A program made the translations under genes and the position numbers. 64,000 nt of DNA from Apricaphanius iberus (taxonomy: Eukaryota > Chordata > Actinopteri > Cyprinodontiformes > Aphaniidae): contig JAPXFQ010002640.1 of NCBI GenBank assembly GCA_028564705.1, positions 1,506,501 to 1,570,500 of the forward strand, in the 5' to 3' direction. The notes below the pieces were generated by a model. It did not search any database and was not told where the DNA came from. It saw only the letters and a program-made list of their open reading frames with translations. How positions within the stretch are numbered: the stretch's first letter is position 1; each line of letters begins with the position of its first letter. This document shows, piece after piece, positions 43,909 to 55,660 of the stretch.

Positions 43909-43940
43909 TTTGAACTGGATTTGAACTGGATTTGAACTGA
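43909..43940. repeat. three tandem 11-bp units
   Basis: TTTGAACTGGA repeated twice, followed by a slightly diverged third unit (TTTGAACTGA). Confidence 0.9.
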
Positions 43941-44287
43941 ATCATTATCCAATTTTATCTATTTTTTATTTTATTATATCAAATTTTGCTGATATTGATC
44001 ATGTGTAAGTCACCAGTTTCGTTGGATGATCATTGTACTTACTATAGCTTTCACTATACATTTTGCCACAATGATTTTTCTTTTTATTTTCATTTCTATG
44101 TAAACTACGTTTGCTTTAGGTTTTATTCATTTTGTACATTTTTCTACTTCCTCAGGCTCCAGTTTAAATTTTTTAGATGCACCTATACAACCCTGTGCTA
44201 CATCGGTAACAAAATCCTCTACTGTACAAATAATTTATTTAAGGAAATAAAACCTGTGCATGCAATTGGGAAAAATGAGCCATTTAT

Positions 44288-44288
44288 T

Positions 44289-44325
<37 letters not shown>
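44288..44325. repeat. (TC)n(AT)n compound microsatellite
   Basis: A run of TC followed directly by a run of AT in the erbin 5' intron. Confidence 0.9.
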
Positions 44326-45417
44326 GCTGAAAGCAAACAACGATGTAGAGATATGCAAGTGTTTTCTCAGTGTGGTGGGGTTAAGCAGAAACAAACAGCT
44401 TCCGATGGTGGCGAACAGCTTGTGTTATTTATAGGAGCTTTCAGGTTGATATGGCAGAATGCGATTAGTAGAAGCTAGCTCCTGCTTTATGAGAACAATG
44501 TTTTTGTCCCAATTGCAGTGGACCGTTACACGATTGCTGAGTCACAGCTGCAAATTTACATCAGAGATTACGGCAAGGAAAACAATGCACAGCAGCAAAC
44601 CGGGTCGGTGGTGCTGCTTGGGTCTGTGAAGGAAAAGGAAAGAAAAAAAAAAAGCTTTTTGTCTTGTTCTATAATATGGCTTTAACTCACCTTGTAAACT
44701 GGATGCTTTAAGTCTTCCACAAAAAAACACTTTATTCCTCCCTCATGAGTAAAAATGCTGAATAATTAGCTGCGAACTTCAATATTAAATAAAGTGCAGT
44801 AGCCTTTGGTCTATATATTCTGAGGGTATAAGATCTCCACCTCAGGTTCCACACGCCTGTGCAGACAATTACTAAGCATCTTAATCTGGTTTCCAAATAC
44901 AGTGAGTTAAAAATGATGAAAGGTTTTAGGGTTTTAAAATGACTTTATATGCATATCTATAAAACAGTTAAACATGCAAATGCATCACACCAAAAAACTG
45001 CACCAAAAATAAAGCAATGGTTAAAAAGAGTATATTAATACACCACCTACCATAGGTGCGGTGTTTATGCTGATTGAATTCATTCATATTTTGGAGCAAA
45101 TGGTAAAATAAGCAAAAGACGATCTGTCATTAGAGGATGCCTCATTTTCAAAATGCTAGGTTTTATTTCACTGATGAAATCATTCCTCAGCACAGAATTA
45201 CAGGAGTCCTATGTGATTTGCAAACAGCGTTTTACCCAAAACTTGTTCCACTACTCAAACGGTGCCAGTGCTCAATTAGCACAAGTTTATTCCTTTTCTA
45301 ATCCTATAAAACACCAACTGACACCGTTCCCATCATAGCACCAACTCTGAAATGGACCAGTAATTGTCAAACTTTTTACTGTGGGTATCACCCAAGGGGC
45401 AAACTCCACCCGCAGAA

Positions 45418-46836
45418 TGTGAAGCCAACGCGGAAGTGACAAAAATTGCAGTTCAGCCCTCATCCGCTGGGGGCTGGCTGCAAAAAGGAGCAACTTCCCA
45501 TTGACTCCCATGTTAAAAAGGCCAAATTTACAGCAAAAATAAACATGTTTACAGCCTGGTTCAAAATTTTTTTTTAGGTTAGATAGTTCAGGTTTACCAT
45601 CATGACAACTCTGAGAGGGGTGAATTTTTTTCTAACCCCTCCGTTTATTTGTAATTTAATTTTGAAATTATGAATAATTAGGGACGTGTCCTTTTGATTG
45701 ACAGGTCCGTCTAGGCTAACACTGGTAGCTAATGGTGGCTAACTGTAGCTAATAGCTTGCTCCGTAGTCTGCTTGCGGAGCTCTTCACAGCCTGGGACTA
45801 ACGTAAAGACTTTAGTCATTTGGTGTTTCTGAACTCCACTATCAGTTGCCTCTGCAGTTTTTATTCGGTTTTGGATGTTAATCTGCAATTATTGGGCAAA
45901 GATGGCTTGCTGTGGTTTTGATTACAGTAACAGACCATCCAAGAAGTTTATGCTCATACCGGCTGAAGCTTAACGAGCTTGGGGGGTCTCTGTCGGGTGG
46001 CAGAGAGGAATGCTGTTCTGGTCGGAGCTTTTATCTCTTTCTACACGCGAGTTGGAGCAGGCGATCGGTCGGGTAGCAGCAGAGCACAACGTCGGCAGGA
46101 CCGGGACGCCGCGGCAGATCCGGTCAGGTAGAGCACCTTGAGACTCAAGAGCGGGAGACGGTTACATCAGGCTGGAAGACTACAGAGTTGGACTCTAGAC
46201 AGACTGGATGATCGCTGGTTAGATCAGTACTAGTGTGAGGAACACAGCTGGAGGCATGAACAAATGGATGTCTGATGTGAGGAGAGTCAAAAGCCTTTTA
46301 TTTTTTTTAGGGGATCTGAATTTTCATGATGACTTTGTGACTACTTTTTGCTGGATGTGTTTTTAAGATAAGCAAACGAAGTCCTCACCCTCCGCCGATG
46401 GTAATGGAAATAACAAAATATCAGGCCGTATTGATCCGACCCATTTGGGTCTTATTATATTGATCTGTTTTCTCTACTCGAGATGTTTCTGCGTCTAAAA
46501 CGATCGTTGTTGAAAAACGGGGTAAAAGTCTCTCAAGCGCGGTCTTCTGGCTGAAACTGGCTGCAGCCTAAGTTAGCTTCAGTTAGCTCCCGACTAGCTT
46601 CTGACTAGCTTGTAGCTAATTCGGCTCGGAGCGTTAACCCTCCGCCCCCAGCCTCAGAGCGCCACTCTCAGCTCCACCTCTTTGCCCATTTTTGGAGTTT
46701 CTGAGAGTGACGAGGCGAGTGACGTGAACAACATGGCGGCGGTGGGAACCGCCCAACTGGCCTCATTTTTGCTATTCAGAAACCTACGGGGGACGTACCG
46801 GAAGGTTAGTCCATTGTTTTATACAGTCTATGGTAT
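45418..46836. mobile_element. 1.4-kb non-autonomous teleost DNA element
   Basis: Contains CTCATCCGCTGGGGGCTGGC and CCATTGACTCCCATGTTAAA near the left. The right end reads ACATGGCGGCGGTGGG, AGAAACCTACGGGGG and TCCATTGTTTTATACAGTCT. This set of motifs is very common as a repeat in teleosts. The locally GC-rich, ATG-containing right end mimics a promoter or first exon, but the repeat signature explains it. No transposase frame. Confidence 0.7.
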
Positions 46837-47147
46837 CACCTGAGAAAAAGTCAAGTTCTCCAAGTACCACTATCATGACTACAGGCAATTAACAAAGGAG
46901 GCTTATTTACTCCTAATAAGGATTATTTATTGGTAATTTTTGCTACCCACAGTCAGACTGTGTGAATGGTACATATTTAAAAAAAATAAAATAAAAAAAA
47001 ATTTAGAACCTTCCTCCAAGTACCACTAGAGAGAGCTTGGATACCACTGTAGTAGACGTACCACAGTTTGAGAATCATGGGTCTAGACGAAACTAGAGGA
47101 ATCGCTCGTAGTAACATCCATTTGTTGCTTATGTGACTCGTGATGTG

Positions 47148-47334
47148 AAAAAGGTGTTTCTATTGCTTTTTTGCTAGATATATTAATTTCGATACGCTCG
47201 AAAAACCACCTCATCCAAGCGCAAAAACTTTTTGCCGAAAAAGGAGTTTTTTTCTAAATTGGTGTGTTTCAATTAGGCAAATTTATTTTCGCAACTTCAA
47301 TTTGCGCAATTTCATGGGTAATAGAAACGCAGTT
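47148..47334. mobile_element. 187-bp MITE with GTTTCTATT termini
   Basis: Left GGTGTTTCTATTGC and right GGGTAATAGAAACGC are inverted. The interior has two TTGCGCAA/GCGCAAAA-like arms. A common short teleost element type. Confidence 0.6.
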
Positions 47335-47397
47335 AATAAGATCAACAACTACCAGAAAACATTCTGAATCCCTTCTTTGAAACTCCAGAGTTCGTTT

Positions 47398-48872
47398 TAG
47401 GGCCCGACCAATATATTGGCAGATATGGGGGTCATGGAGATTATTGCAGTTTTTTTTTTTCCTTACCGTTTAATACTTGTTGTAAAGAGAAACCAGCAGA
47501 AGTGAGTAAAAACAAAGTCCAAAGCACTGTTGTCAATGGTTAAAGATTTGTTGTCCACTTCCATCCTTCATAAGCTTAATGTGTGCCTTGTGGCTTTGTG
47601 TTGAAATGTTGGCTGTAAAAAGGTTTTGATAACCAGCATATTTCCTTGCTTAAACTAAATCTGTACAAATAGCATAAATGTAACTCCTTAAAGTCATATA
47701 TTAACTGGGGTGTTAGCTTAATGCATCAAATGTTTATCTGTCTTAAAAAAAGAAAAAAAGAAAAGAAAAAAAAACCATAGCTGCCATGTACAGAGTGCAC
47801 GCTTTTACCATATGTACAGTAAAGTAATGTGATTGAGGCTACCATAAATATTGAAATTATCCGTGTTGGTTTCGTGAAGTATGGGAAAACAGCAGTAAAT
47901 TATCCTCAGTAGCAACTTTATTACCATTTTAAAATCTACTGTCTTAAACCAAATGTGTGTCAGATTAGTGCCTAAACTTAACAGTTTGCGAAGCTTGAGA
48001 AGAAGAAAAAAACTCTGGGAGTCTTACGATGGTGTTTGTAACAAAGAGCGCAGAGCCCAGAGTAGACTCTTAAACTAGAGTACTCAGAAGTTGGTGGCAG
48101 CGTACTTTTTTTTTTACCAGGGTTTTTCCTACACAGGGTGGTCAGCATCGGCCGTCACTGTGTAATTTATCGCCGCCAGCGGCTAACGATGGGGGTATAA
48201 ATATATAAATATAAATACTTTCAGAGTTGTCTATCGGGTCCATGCGCTTGATGGTCGGGATCTAACTCCAGTTACTCCAGACAAATGCAGCAACAGTGGT
48301 GGCGCCGTTTCAATATCAGTACATGATCCAGCATTAACTCACTCAACCAGTGCTGCCAACTTGGCAAATTTGTCGCCATGTTTTGTGTTCTGTGACATTT
48401 TTGAACATCATTGCCAAATAAATCTTATTTGCATTATTTGGAATCCACAGTGAGTTATTGAGACTGTTCTTTAGTGTGTAGAATAGAACAATCCCTTATT
48501 GTCCCACAAGGTGAAAGAGTTGTAACAGCAGCAAAAGCAAGAACAGAAAACAAATTTAAGAGTCCAGAAAAAAAAATACATTATGGAAATAACAGTACAG
48601 TACTTTGTTTTGTAACCAAGATAAAACAAAGTAGTATACCTTGGTTGTAAAGTGCAACAGAGCAGGATACTTAAAGATATTATCAAAATTAAAAGAATAA
48701 ACCAGGGAGAAATATCTGAGCATCAAAATGGGCAGAGAATGCATGGTTTAAGCTTAGGATACTTTTTTTTTTATTGGAGGGGGATTTATCAGCCAATGTA
48801 TCGGCTATTGGCCTTTGCTACCTATTTATAGCAGTATTGGACCCTAAAAATCTATAATCGGTCAGGCCCTAG
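47398..48872. mobile_element. 1.47-kb hAT-like element, copy A
   Basis: Left end TTTAGGGCCCGACCAATATA and right end ATAATCGGTCAGGCCCTAG are inverted repeats. The interior (47840-48600) is collinear with copy B at 51410-52210, including AACAGTTTGCGA, AGCGCAGAGCCCAG, GCGGCTAACGATGGGG-like and TTGCCAAATAAATC motifs. An internal TTATTGTCCCACAAGG block resembles a LINE tail. No transposase frame. Confidence 0.8.
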
Positions 48873-51233
48873 TTGGTTATGTTAGACCAAAATGAGCTTC
48901 GACAGAAATAAGAGGCAGATTACTGAATATCTTTGGACCTCAATGCAGTAATACGGTCCTACACTCTGGTACAAAAGCAGTTTCTCCAGGTGCATTTGGA
49001 CTACATATTCCTGAGCCTTTTTTTCCTTCTGAACGCAACGTCCCGAAACCTGTCAGAACAACTGTAAAAGCCAACACATGACCAAATAGTTTAGGAAAAT
49101 GACCCAACTCTGTGACCTATAATCTGACCACAGAAAGAGTCAACTGACTAAAGCACAAGATTATAAACCCCAAAACTGCAAAACGGCAGCAGCAGAACAG
49201 AATATTTGAGAAACTGCATATTGGGTTTAATTTTTAAAATACTTTATTGATCCCAAAAGAAATATTGCAACTCATTATTGAAGGTTCTTTAAAGAGTTGT
49301 AGTAAATGTGAATGGCTATGGGGTGGAAGAACCTACTGTGTCCTGTGGCAGTCTTTATTTTAGAAGATCTAACAAAACCTCTGACTTTTGATGGGTAACT
49401 GTCTCATGAAGAGGACACTGAGTTTTCCATAATGTTCTTCATTTCATGTACAATCTTTCTATGTACAATAACCTCCAGATGTTGCCCAGCAGATGAACCG
49501 ATGAGCCCAAAAACAGCCTAATGTTCTGGGAGTATTGCTTAGAGGAGCAGCGCTTTAGAATGACTGAACGTTACGTTAGAGCAAGACTTGTTTACAAGCT
49601 GCTTTCTTATATGGGAAGGAAATTAAATCAGCATTTTTTTAAACTACAGAGATCAGAGGAAAAACGTTTTACAAAGTAACCTAATTACTCAGCCTTTTAC
49701 TGACGAGATAAACCTAGACAAATTTCATGGGTTGACCTAGTTATCTTTACATTCTTCTTTCTAGAACTAAGGAACTACTCCCTTTCTTATTCTTTGGCCT
49801 AGTTGCCTTGTTCGATACCTTGATGTTTTTGCCGTCATGTTTTTGCCAAATGATGTGAAAATAATTATAATGATGATGATTCTGGTAGACATTCTTGATG
49901 TTCTAAGGCTGAAAGTGTAATTTTTTTTCAAACCTCACGTTGGTGCAAGAAACAAATTGCATCTTCTCATTGCTTTGCATGTAGTACTGAAGAACCCCCG
50001 CTTAGTTAAAAGCGGAATTTTTTTTACACTGTTTTGAAGAGCGTGTAGCAGTGAAATTGGTCCTGGCTTTAACACTTCCCCTCATTAGACGTTCCGGAAG
50101 TTGTCCAAGCTATTCACCGGTATAGAGGTATATTAAAAATTCATATCATAACGAAAATAAACAGTGGTTTTCGGTAAGAACCGCTATACCAACCAGGCCT
50201 ATGGCAGAGTAAAAACAAACAAAAAAAACATCCTGGGATCCACATTTCTTGCTTATGTCTAATATGTCAGCTTTCTTTAACTGTAAAACAAAAATATCTA
50301 AAGCTTAAAACATGCAAAACCGTGAGCGCAGATACGGCGTTCCTAAACTCTGCATTGATTTGTCTCAAGGACATTAGAGATTCTGATTAGAAACAAACAG
50401 CAGATCCTCTCATGCCTCAGCTGGTAATAATCGTCTAAGCCAAGCAGCTGCTGTGAGTCGCGTCTCATTCCTTCAACAATCACATGAGATGGTAGTTTAA
50501 AACCACTCTCACATGGAATGACATTGCCAGGATTCATCAAGCTCAAACTGTGTTCACAGAGCATGAGACACTGTTTCACACAGGCCATGACCACAAACAC
50601 CCATTCCATGGAGAATCATTGACATGTGCTATCTTGGTAGTGTAGAAGGTTACAGCACATTAGAAAAATAGTCCTCAAAACAGAGCTGAATATAGAAGTT
50701 GAAAACTCTAAAAGGCACGTTATCTCAGTTATATAACTTCGCAAATCCTTACTAAAACGGTCCTCAGCTAAGCAAAAAGAATGTACTTCTGCAACAAAAG
50801 TTTCAGATCCATCAATCTTTGGGTATGCACAGGTACACACAATTTATGCTTTATTAATTACATACTCCCTAGAAATGTGCTCAGGTAATGATAGATAATA
50901 TCTTGCCTCCTCCTACAACTACTACAGTTTGTGCCATTAATGGTCAATGTAACATGCCAGGTGAATATTCTGCATGGAGTTCAGCCGGCTGATATGGGGC
51001 TTTACTCGGCCAAAAGACGACCAAAGTGCTTCACAATAAAAGTCTAAAGTATAGACCGATTAGGCGACCGCAGTCAAGCCGCCACCATTACAGCAGTAAC
51101 AGCTCCCAGTCAGGCAGCCATAGGTCCTGTGGGCCAAGCAGTCAATTGAATATACGCAGCAAGAAGTAGACTTTTTCTCTTTACTGAACATGTGTAGGGA
51201 GGCAGGACGTGTTCGCTAACCGGCTGTTCTAAT
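48873..51233. other. erbin 5' intron between copies A and B
   Basis: No gene supported. A LINE-tail-like TACTTTATTGATCCCAAAAG occurs at 49240-49259. A minus-strand 88-codon frame at 50343-50609 is unassigned. Confidence 0.4.
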
Positions 51234-52320
51234 TAGGGCCCAACCGATATATCTGCCGATATGGGGGTCATGGATAATATCGGCTATCTGTAAAAAAATT
51301 ACAGATTTTTTTTTTTTGAGGGGGTGGGGGGGCAAATTATGCAATTAAGCTACTTTTCCAGTAGATGGTGCAAGATTGATCATATCACATCTAAGGCATC
51401 TAATATTATAAATATTAAAAGTATCCGTGATGCTTTTGTGAAGTGTGAGTCACAGCAGTAAATCCTCAATAGCGACTTTGTCACCATTTTACTGTCATAA
51501 ACCGTAACTTAACAGTTTGCGACACTCGACAAGAAAAAACGCAGGAAGAGCGCTACAATGTTTGTAACAAGGAGCGCAGAGCCCAGTTCATAAATAATAC
51601 TTAGAAGAAGGTCGCTGCTTGCCGTTTTACAGGGGTTTTCATACATACGAAGCTCAGCAGCGACCGCAACAGTCTAATTTATTACCGCCACCGGCTAACG
51701 ATGGGGATATAAATAAATAAATACTTTCAGCGCTGCTGTCTGTCGAATCCATGCGCTCAATGGTCGGGATTTAACTGCAGTGAGACAAGCGCAGCAACGG
51801 TGCTGGTTATGCGGTGTTTCTTCTATTTTCTTTTTCCTAAAAATGCCTAGCGACAAATCTGGCGACATTTCTGACCAAGGTTTTTTACTTTCTGTGAAAA
51901 TTTGTCGCCGATATTCCCTACAGATTAGAGAGCCATCTTGTTCTTCAAGTTTGCAGAAGTTTGTCTGCATTATAAGCTGCATACACACTTGGTGCATTCA
52001 AGAAACGTTGTGTTCTGTGTTGTTATTGAAAATCATTGCCAAATAAATCGTATTTACATAGTTTGGAATTCAGTGAGTTACTGAGACTTTTATTTGGTGT
52101 GTAGAATAGGATAGAACAATCCTTTATTGTCCCACAAGGAGAAATTCAGTTGTAACAGCAGGAAAACCAAGAACGGAACACAATTTAAGAGTCAAGAAAA
52201 AAAATATATTATGGAAAAACAGAGAACTGTCCCGTTATTAAGATAAAAAATACAGATAAAGCGAAATAACCTGGTAGTTCTAAAAACTCAAGATTTGGAA
52301 GATGATGCAAAGAGAGATAC
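51234..52320. mobile_element. hAT-like element, copy B (right end missing)
   Basis: Starts TAGGGCCCAACCGATATATC then GCCGATATGGGGGTCATGG, in the same orientation as copy A 3.8 kb away. It shares the interior through GTGTGTAGAATAGG and TTTATTGTCCCACAAGG. The distal terminal repeat is absent, and the next element begins at 52329. Confidence 0.8.
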
Positions 52321-52328
52321 ACAAGCCC

Positions 52329-52680
52329 TTAGGGCTGGGCGATATGGCCTCAAATCTGTAGTGCAATATAATCTAAAGCGTGTGTGATAACCATTTGAGT
52401 TGCGGTATATCATTTCAATTTCCAGGGATTTTCCTACATGGTCAGTCGCGGCCGCCACGGGCTCACGATGGGGATTTTATTAAATACTTTCAGTGCCATC
52501 TATTGGGTCTATGCGCTTAATGGTCAAAATTTAACTGCAGTTCAGTGTTCCCAACTTAGCGACTTTGTTGCCATCTTTAATTACTTTTTAGACCCCCTAT
52601 TTTCCAAAAACACCTAGTGAAAAATCTGGTGACATCTCTGACCACCTTCAGGTTGTAAACATATGTCGCCTCAAGGAACA
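52329..52680. mobile_element. MITE fragment plus third partial copy of the A/B interior
   Basis: Begins AGGGCTGGGCGATATGGCCT. From 52435 it carries TTTCCTACATGGTCAG, CACGATGGGGATTTTATTAA and TATGCGCTTAATGGTC, matching the interior of copies A and B. Mosaic or nested insertion. Confidence 0.6.
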
Positions 52681-52794
52681 ATGGGAGACAGAAAGTAAGT
52701 TTTGATTGAGCTGGAAAACTTTTTCGTAGAAGTGCATCTCATTAAATACTCAAGGAACACATGTAAACAAACACAGTGGTCTGTTTTGTTGTTC

Positions 52795-52905
52795 TCTAAA
52801 AAAGTGCCTTTCCCAAGGCCACAATGACAGACGGAGACAGTGGGGATTTGAACCCACCGGTTACTGGACAACCTCTTAACTTCTGAGCCACCGATACCCC
52901 AGAAA
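52795..52905 (-). mobile_element. tRNA-like SINE segment
   Basis: On the minus strand, an A-box-like TGGCTCAGAAGTTAAGAGG (complement of 52872-52890) is followed by a B-box-like GGTTCAAATCCCC (complement of 52842-52854) at normal tRNA spacing. It starts GGGGTATCGG. No intact cloverleaf or CCA; best read as a SINE head or a tRNA-derived pseudogene. Confidence 0.6.
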
Positions 52906-54565
52906 GGTTGCCACAATTTATTCTTGTTGCATGCCTCAAATTATTGGGCACTTTGAAATTTTCTATAGAAATACAGTTAAATGTATTTAACTTACCCCAT
53001 TAATTTCACTCAGGATGATGCATAGAATACCTTCTACGCATCATCATGGCTTCAATCATGTCTGATCAAATTTTATATTCAGTCTGAACTAAATAAGTTA
53101 TTCTGATACAACTGAAAGGCACTAGATGTATGATGAAATGTATTCATTTATTTTTATCCCGGTCATCAGAGCCAATATAGCCTTCCAATATAGGCATCTC
53201 CATCAACGAACTACCTTTACTAATACAGTTGATTCTAACCCAAAGAACAATGATAACGACAACGGGATCATTCTCAAGACGTGCTTCCCAGCTTCATGAA
53301 TGCAACAATGAAACAATGACTAGAAGTGCAACTGAAACCAGCGGAAGGAGGGGCCTTTCTGTAGTTTCACAAACAGGGAATGCTGAGAGTTTGGGGAGGG
53401 GGGGATGGACCTGAAGTTCCAGTTTGGTTTTCCCTCTGGCTTTTATTCTCACCAGTGAGGAGTGGTCTCATTGGCCTTATGTGACTCTACAAAACAAAAC
53501 CATGATTGTGTTCTTTGAACGTGCTGAAATGAGGGTCAGTAATTCGATCTGTGACAAAGAGCATCGTCCTTATTTACTCTGTACAGAGCGGCTCTGAATG
53601 AATCATCACCATAATGACTGGTCATTTTTTCTGCCCACTGACGTTTCTGTTACAACAAGGGATTTCCCTACAGTGACCGGGATACATTTGTTTAACAAAA
53701 AAATTCATTTCTAAAGCACTTCATATTTAGTTGCCTGATCTGAATAGTCAAGATTTCAGGCTTTAACAATAACTCATGAAACGATAATATAAACGGAAAG
53801 GTACTTGGAAACAAAATCTGACCACTACTTCTTTCTATTATTTCAAAAGCACCCAGACAAAATTTACAAACTCAATCTAAGACGGTTAAGGATACACACA
53901 CACTACTAAATATGCCCATTCCATGTGACCGCATGCATAGGTTGGTCTTTCAAGTTAGGTTTTGTTAAGTTTGAAAGCTCTTAGTTTAAAAAATAAATTA
54001 ATTCAATTAAAAAAAGTAAATACACAGCTCTAAAATTCCAGCCTCGTCTTTCCACATATCTGGAGCAAAAGTTATGTGAACTCAAGCAATTCCAAGCAGT
54101 CACTCATCTTCATACATGCTTCATCTCAGTCACCAAAATCTGGATCAGGTGAAGGGAGCAAGGTTGGTGAGCCTTTGCATGTAGGGATGGAATACAGGGC
54201 TCCTGAATTATAGCAATTTAACAAATATGGCATCCAATCTGTCCTTTTGATCCACTATTGGTCCCAATGTTACTGTGCTGATAAAATCTAATCTGATGTA
54301 TTGTGCACTTCTAGTACGAATGATTCAAAAAAAAAATTGCAACAAAAATGTTCCAACCGTGACAATAATACTACTTAATCTTCCAATACTCCAGTTTTCC
54401 CCTTACATAGGCGTTACTGTGACGCTCCGCCACAGCTGAAATTCCAGCACCACAGGTACAAAATGTAAACCAGCCTACCTGTACTGTATTTTGCCTAACA
54501 CACTATTAATTTAACATCTACATATGCTGGTACGACTCGCCCCTCTGAACTACGAAAAAAAAAGC
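52906..54565. other. erbin 5' intron, unannotated stretch
   Basis: No gene or clear element recognised in 1.6 kb. Confidence 0.4.
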
Positions 54566-54571
54566 TGTAGA

Positions 54572-55018
54572 CTAGAGGCCACCCGATATAGGTTTTTTAA
54601 AGGCTGATAGCGATTTTTAAAAACATTTGGTCACAGATGGCCCAGATCTAAAGCTGATTATTCAGGATGTTATCCAAGGCAGATATATATACTTTTTAGC
54701 TGAACATTGATTGTAAAAGACAACTGAATAATCACTGTGTGCAACATACATTAAAAAGTAAATAAAACTCTTTAAATACTTATCTAACTTAAAATATGAA
54801 ATTATAAATAAAAAAAATAGAAACAGTAACCCGAGTACAAATACTGAATAGAAAATAAAATGGATTAAAGTTTCTTTAAGTATACAAAATAAAATAAATT
54901 CAAACAGTTACCAGAAAAATAGTACAAATAGCTGGTTCAGGTAGAATCTGGAGGTACAGTATCAAAGAAAAATCCCTGCAAAGTAAAGCCCACTACCACA
55001 TTGTAGTACATAATCAAA

Positions 55019-55053
<35 letters not shown>

Positions 55054-55166
55054 AAAATGGTGCCTGATTTTTTATATATAGGCCTTTTAAAACAAGTTTA
55101 GGCCGATGGCCAATATAGAAGAAAATGTTATATAACGGCCAGCCGATATAAACAGTCGTCCTCTAC
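54572..55166. mobile_element. 595-bp MITE with AGAGG termini
   Basis: Left AGAGGCCACCCGATATAGGT and right GCCAGCCGATATAAACAGTC then GTCCTCT, imperfect inverted ends sharing the CCGATAT core. The interior holds AGGCCGATGGCCAATATAG and an (AT)n tract. Confidence 0.6.
55022..55050. repeat. (AT)n microsatellite
   Basis: About 14 AT units inside the 54572-55166 element. Confidence 0.9.
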
Positions 55167-55362
55167 TGCAGACATTTGAGTTTTGTGCCATGTACGGTAC
55201 TCGTGTCTGACAAGATGATGCAGCAGCGGGGTGAAGCAGTTTCAGCCAAAAATTATAGGAAAGTGGAAAATAATGAGTCTACCGAATGTAATATTCCGCA
55301 GCCCCAAACTCCACCTGAACATCTGAGGCTTTCAGACTGTTTGTAGAGCATTTGATTGGCAT

Positions 55363-55660
55363 GCCTATAAAAAGGTATTCACCCCTTGGAAGCTTTAGCC
55401 TTGTTATTGCTTTTACCAATCAGCTATGGAAAGCAAAATTAGTGTTTGTTTTTTTGTTTTTTTACAAAAAAATAAAACCTAACGAAATAAACGCTTTAAT
55501 TTCAAAGTGAAAACCGATTTCTACAAAATGACACAAATTCATAAATATTAAACATAAAGCCAAATGAACTGCTGTGAAAATTATATTATACTCATTAACT
55601 GGAAAATTATTATATACAAACTACAAATTCCTCTGCAGAAAATCAAATAAAGCTGCAACA
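55363..55660. mobile_element. Tc1-like terminal fragment
   Basis: Begins TGCCTATAAAAAGGTATTCA and CCCCTTGGA, the terminus of a distinct Tc1 family. It continues with TTTCAAAGTGAAAACCGATT and ACAAATTCATAAATATTAAA typical of its A/T-rich arm. No transposase remains. Confidence 0.65.

Noticed and set aside
43986..44330. 114-codon plus frame rich in Phe, Tyr and Cys
   Set aside because: Composition reflects T-rich DNA, and it ends in a (TC)n(AT)n microsatellite.
46620..46836. GC-rich segment with ACATGGCGGCGGTGGG resembling a CpG-island first exon
   Set aside because: The surrounding motifs, especially the TTTTATACAGTCTATGG end, mark a common teleost interspersed element.
52795..52905. Possible functional tRNA gene on the minus strand
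   Set aside because: A and B boxes are present but the acceptor stem does not pair convincingly and the context is repeat-rich; treated as a SINE or tRNA pseudogene.
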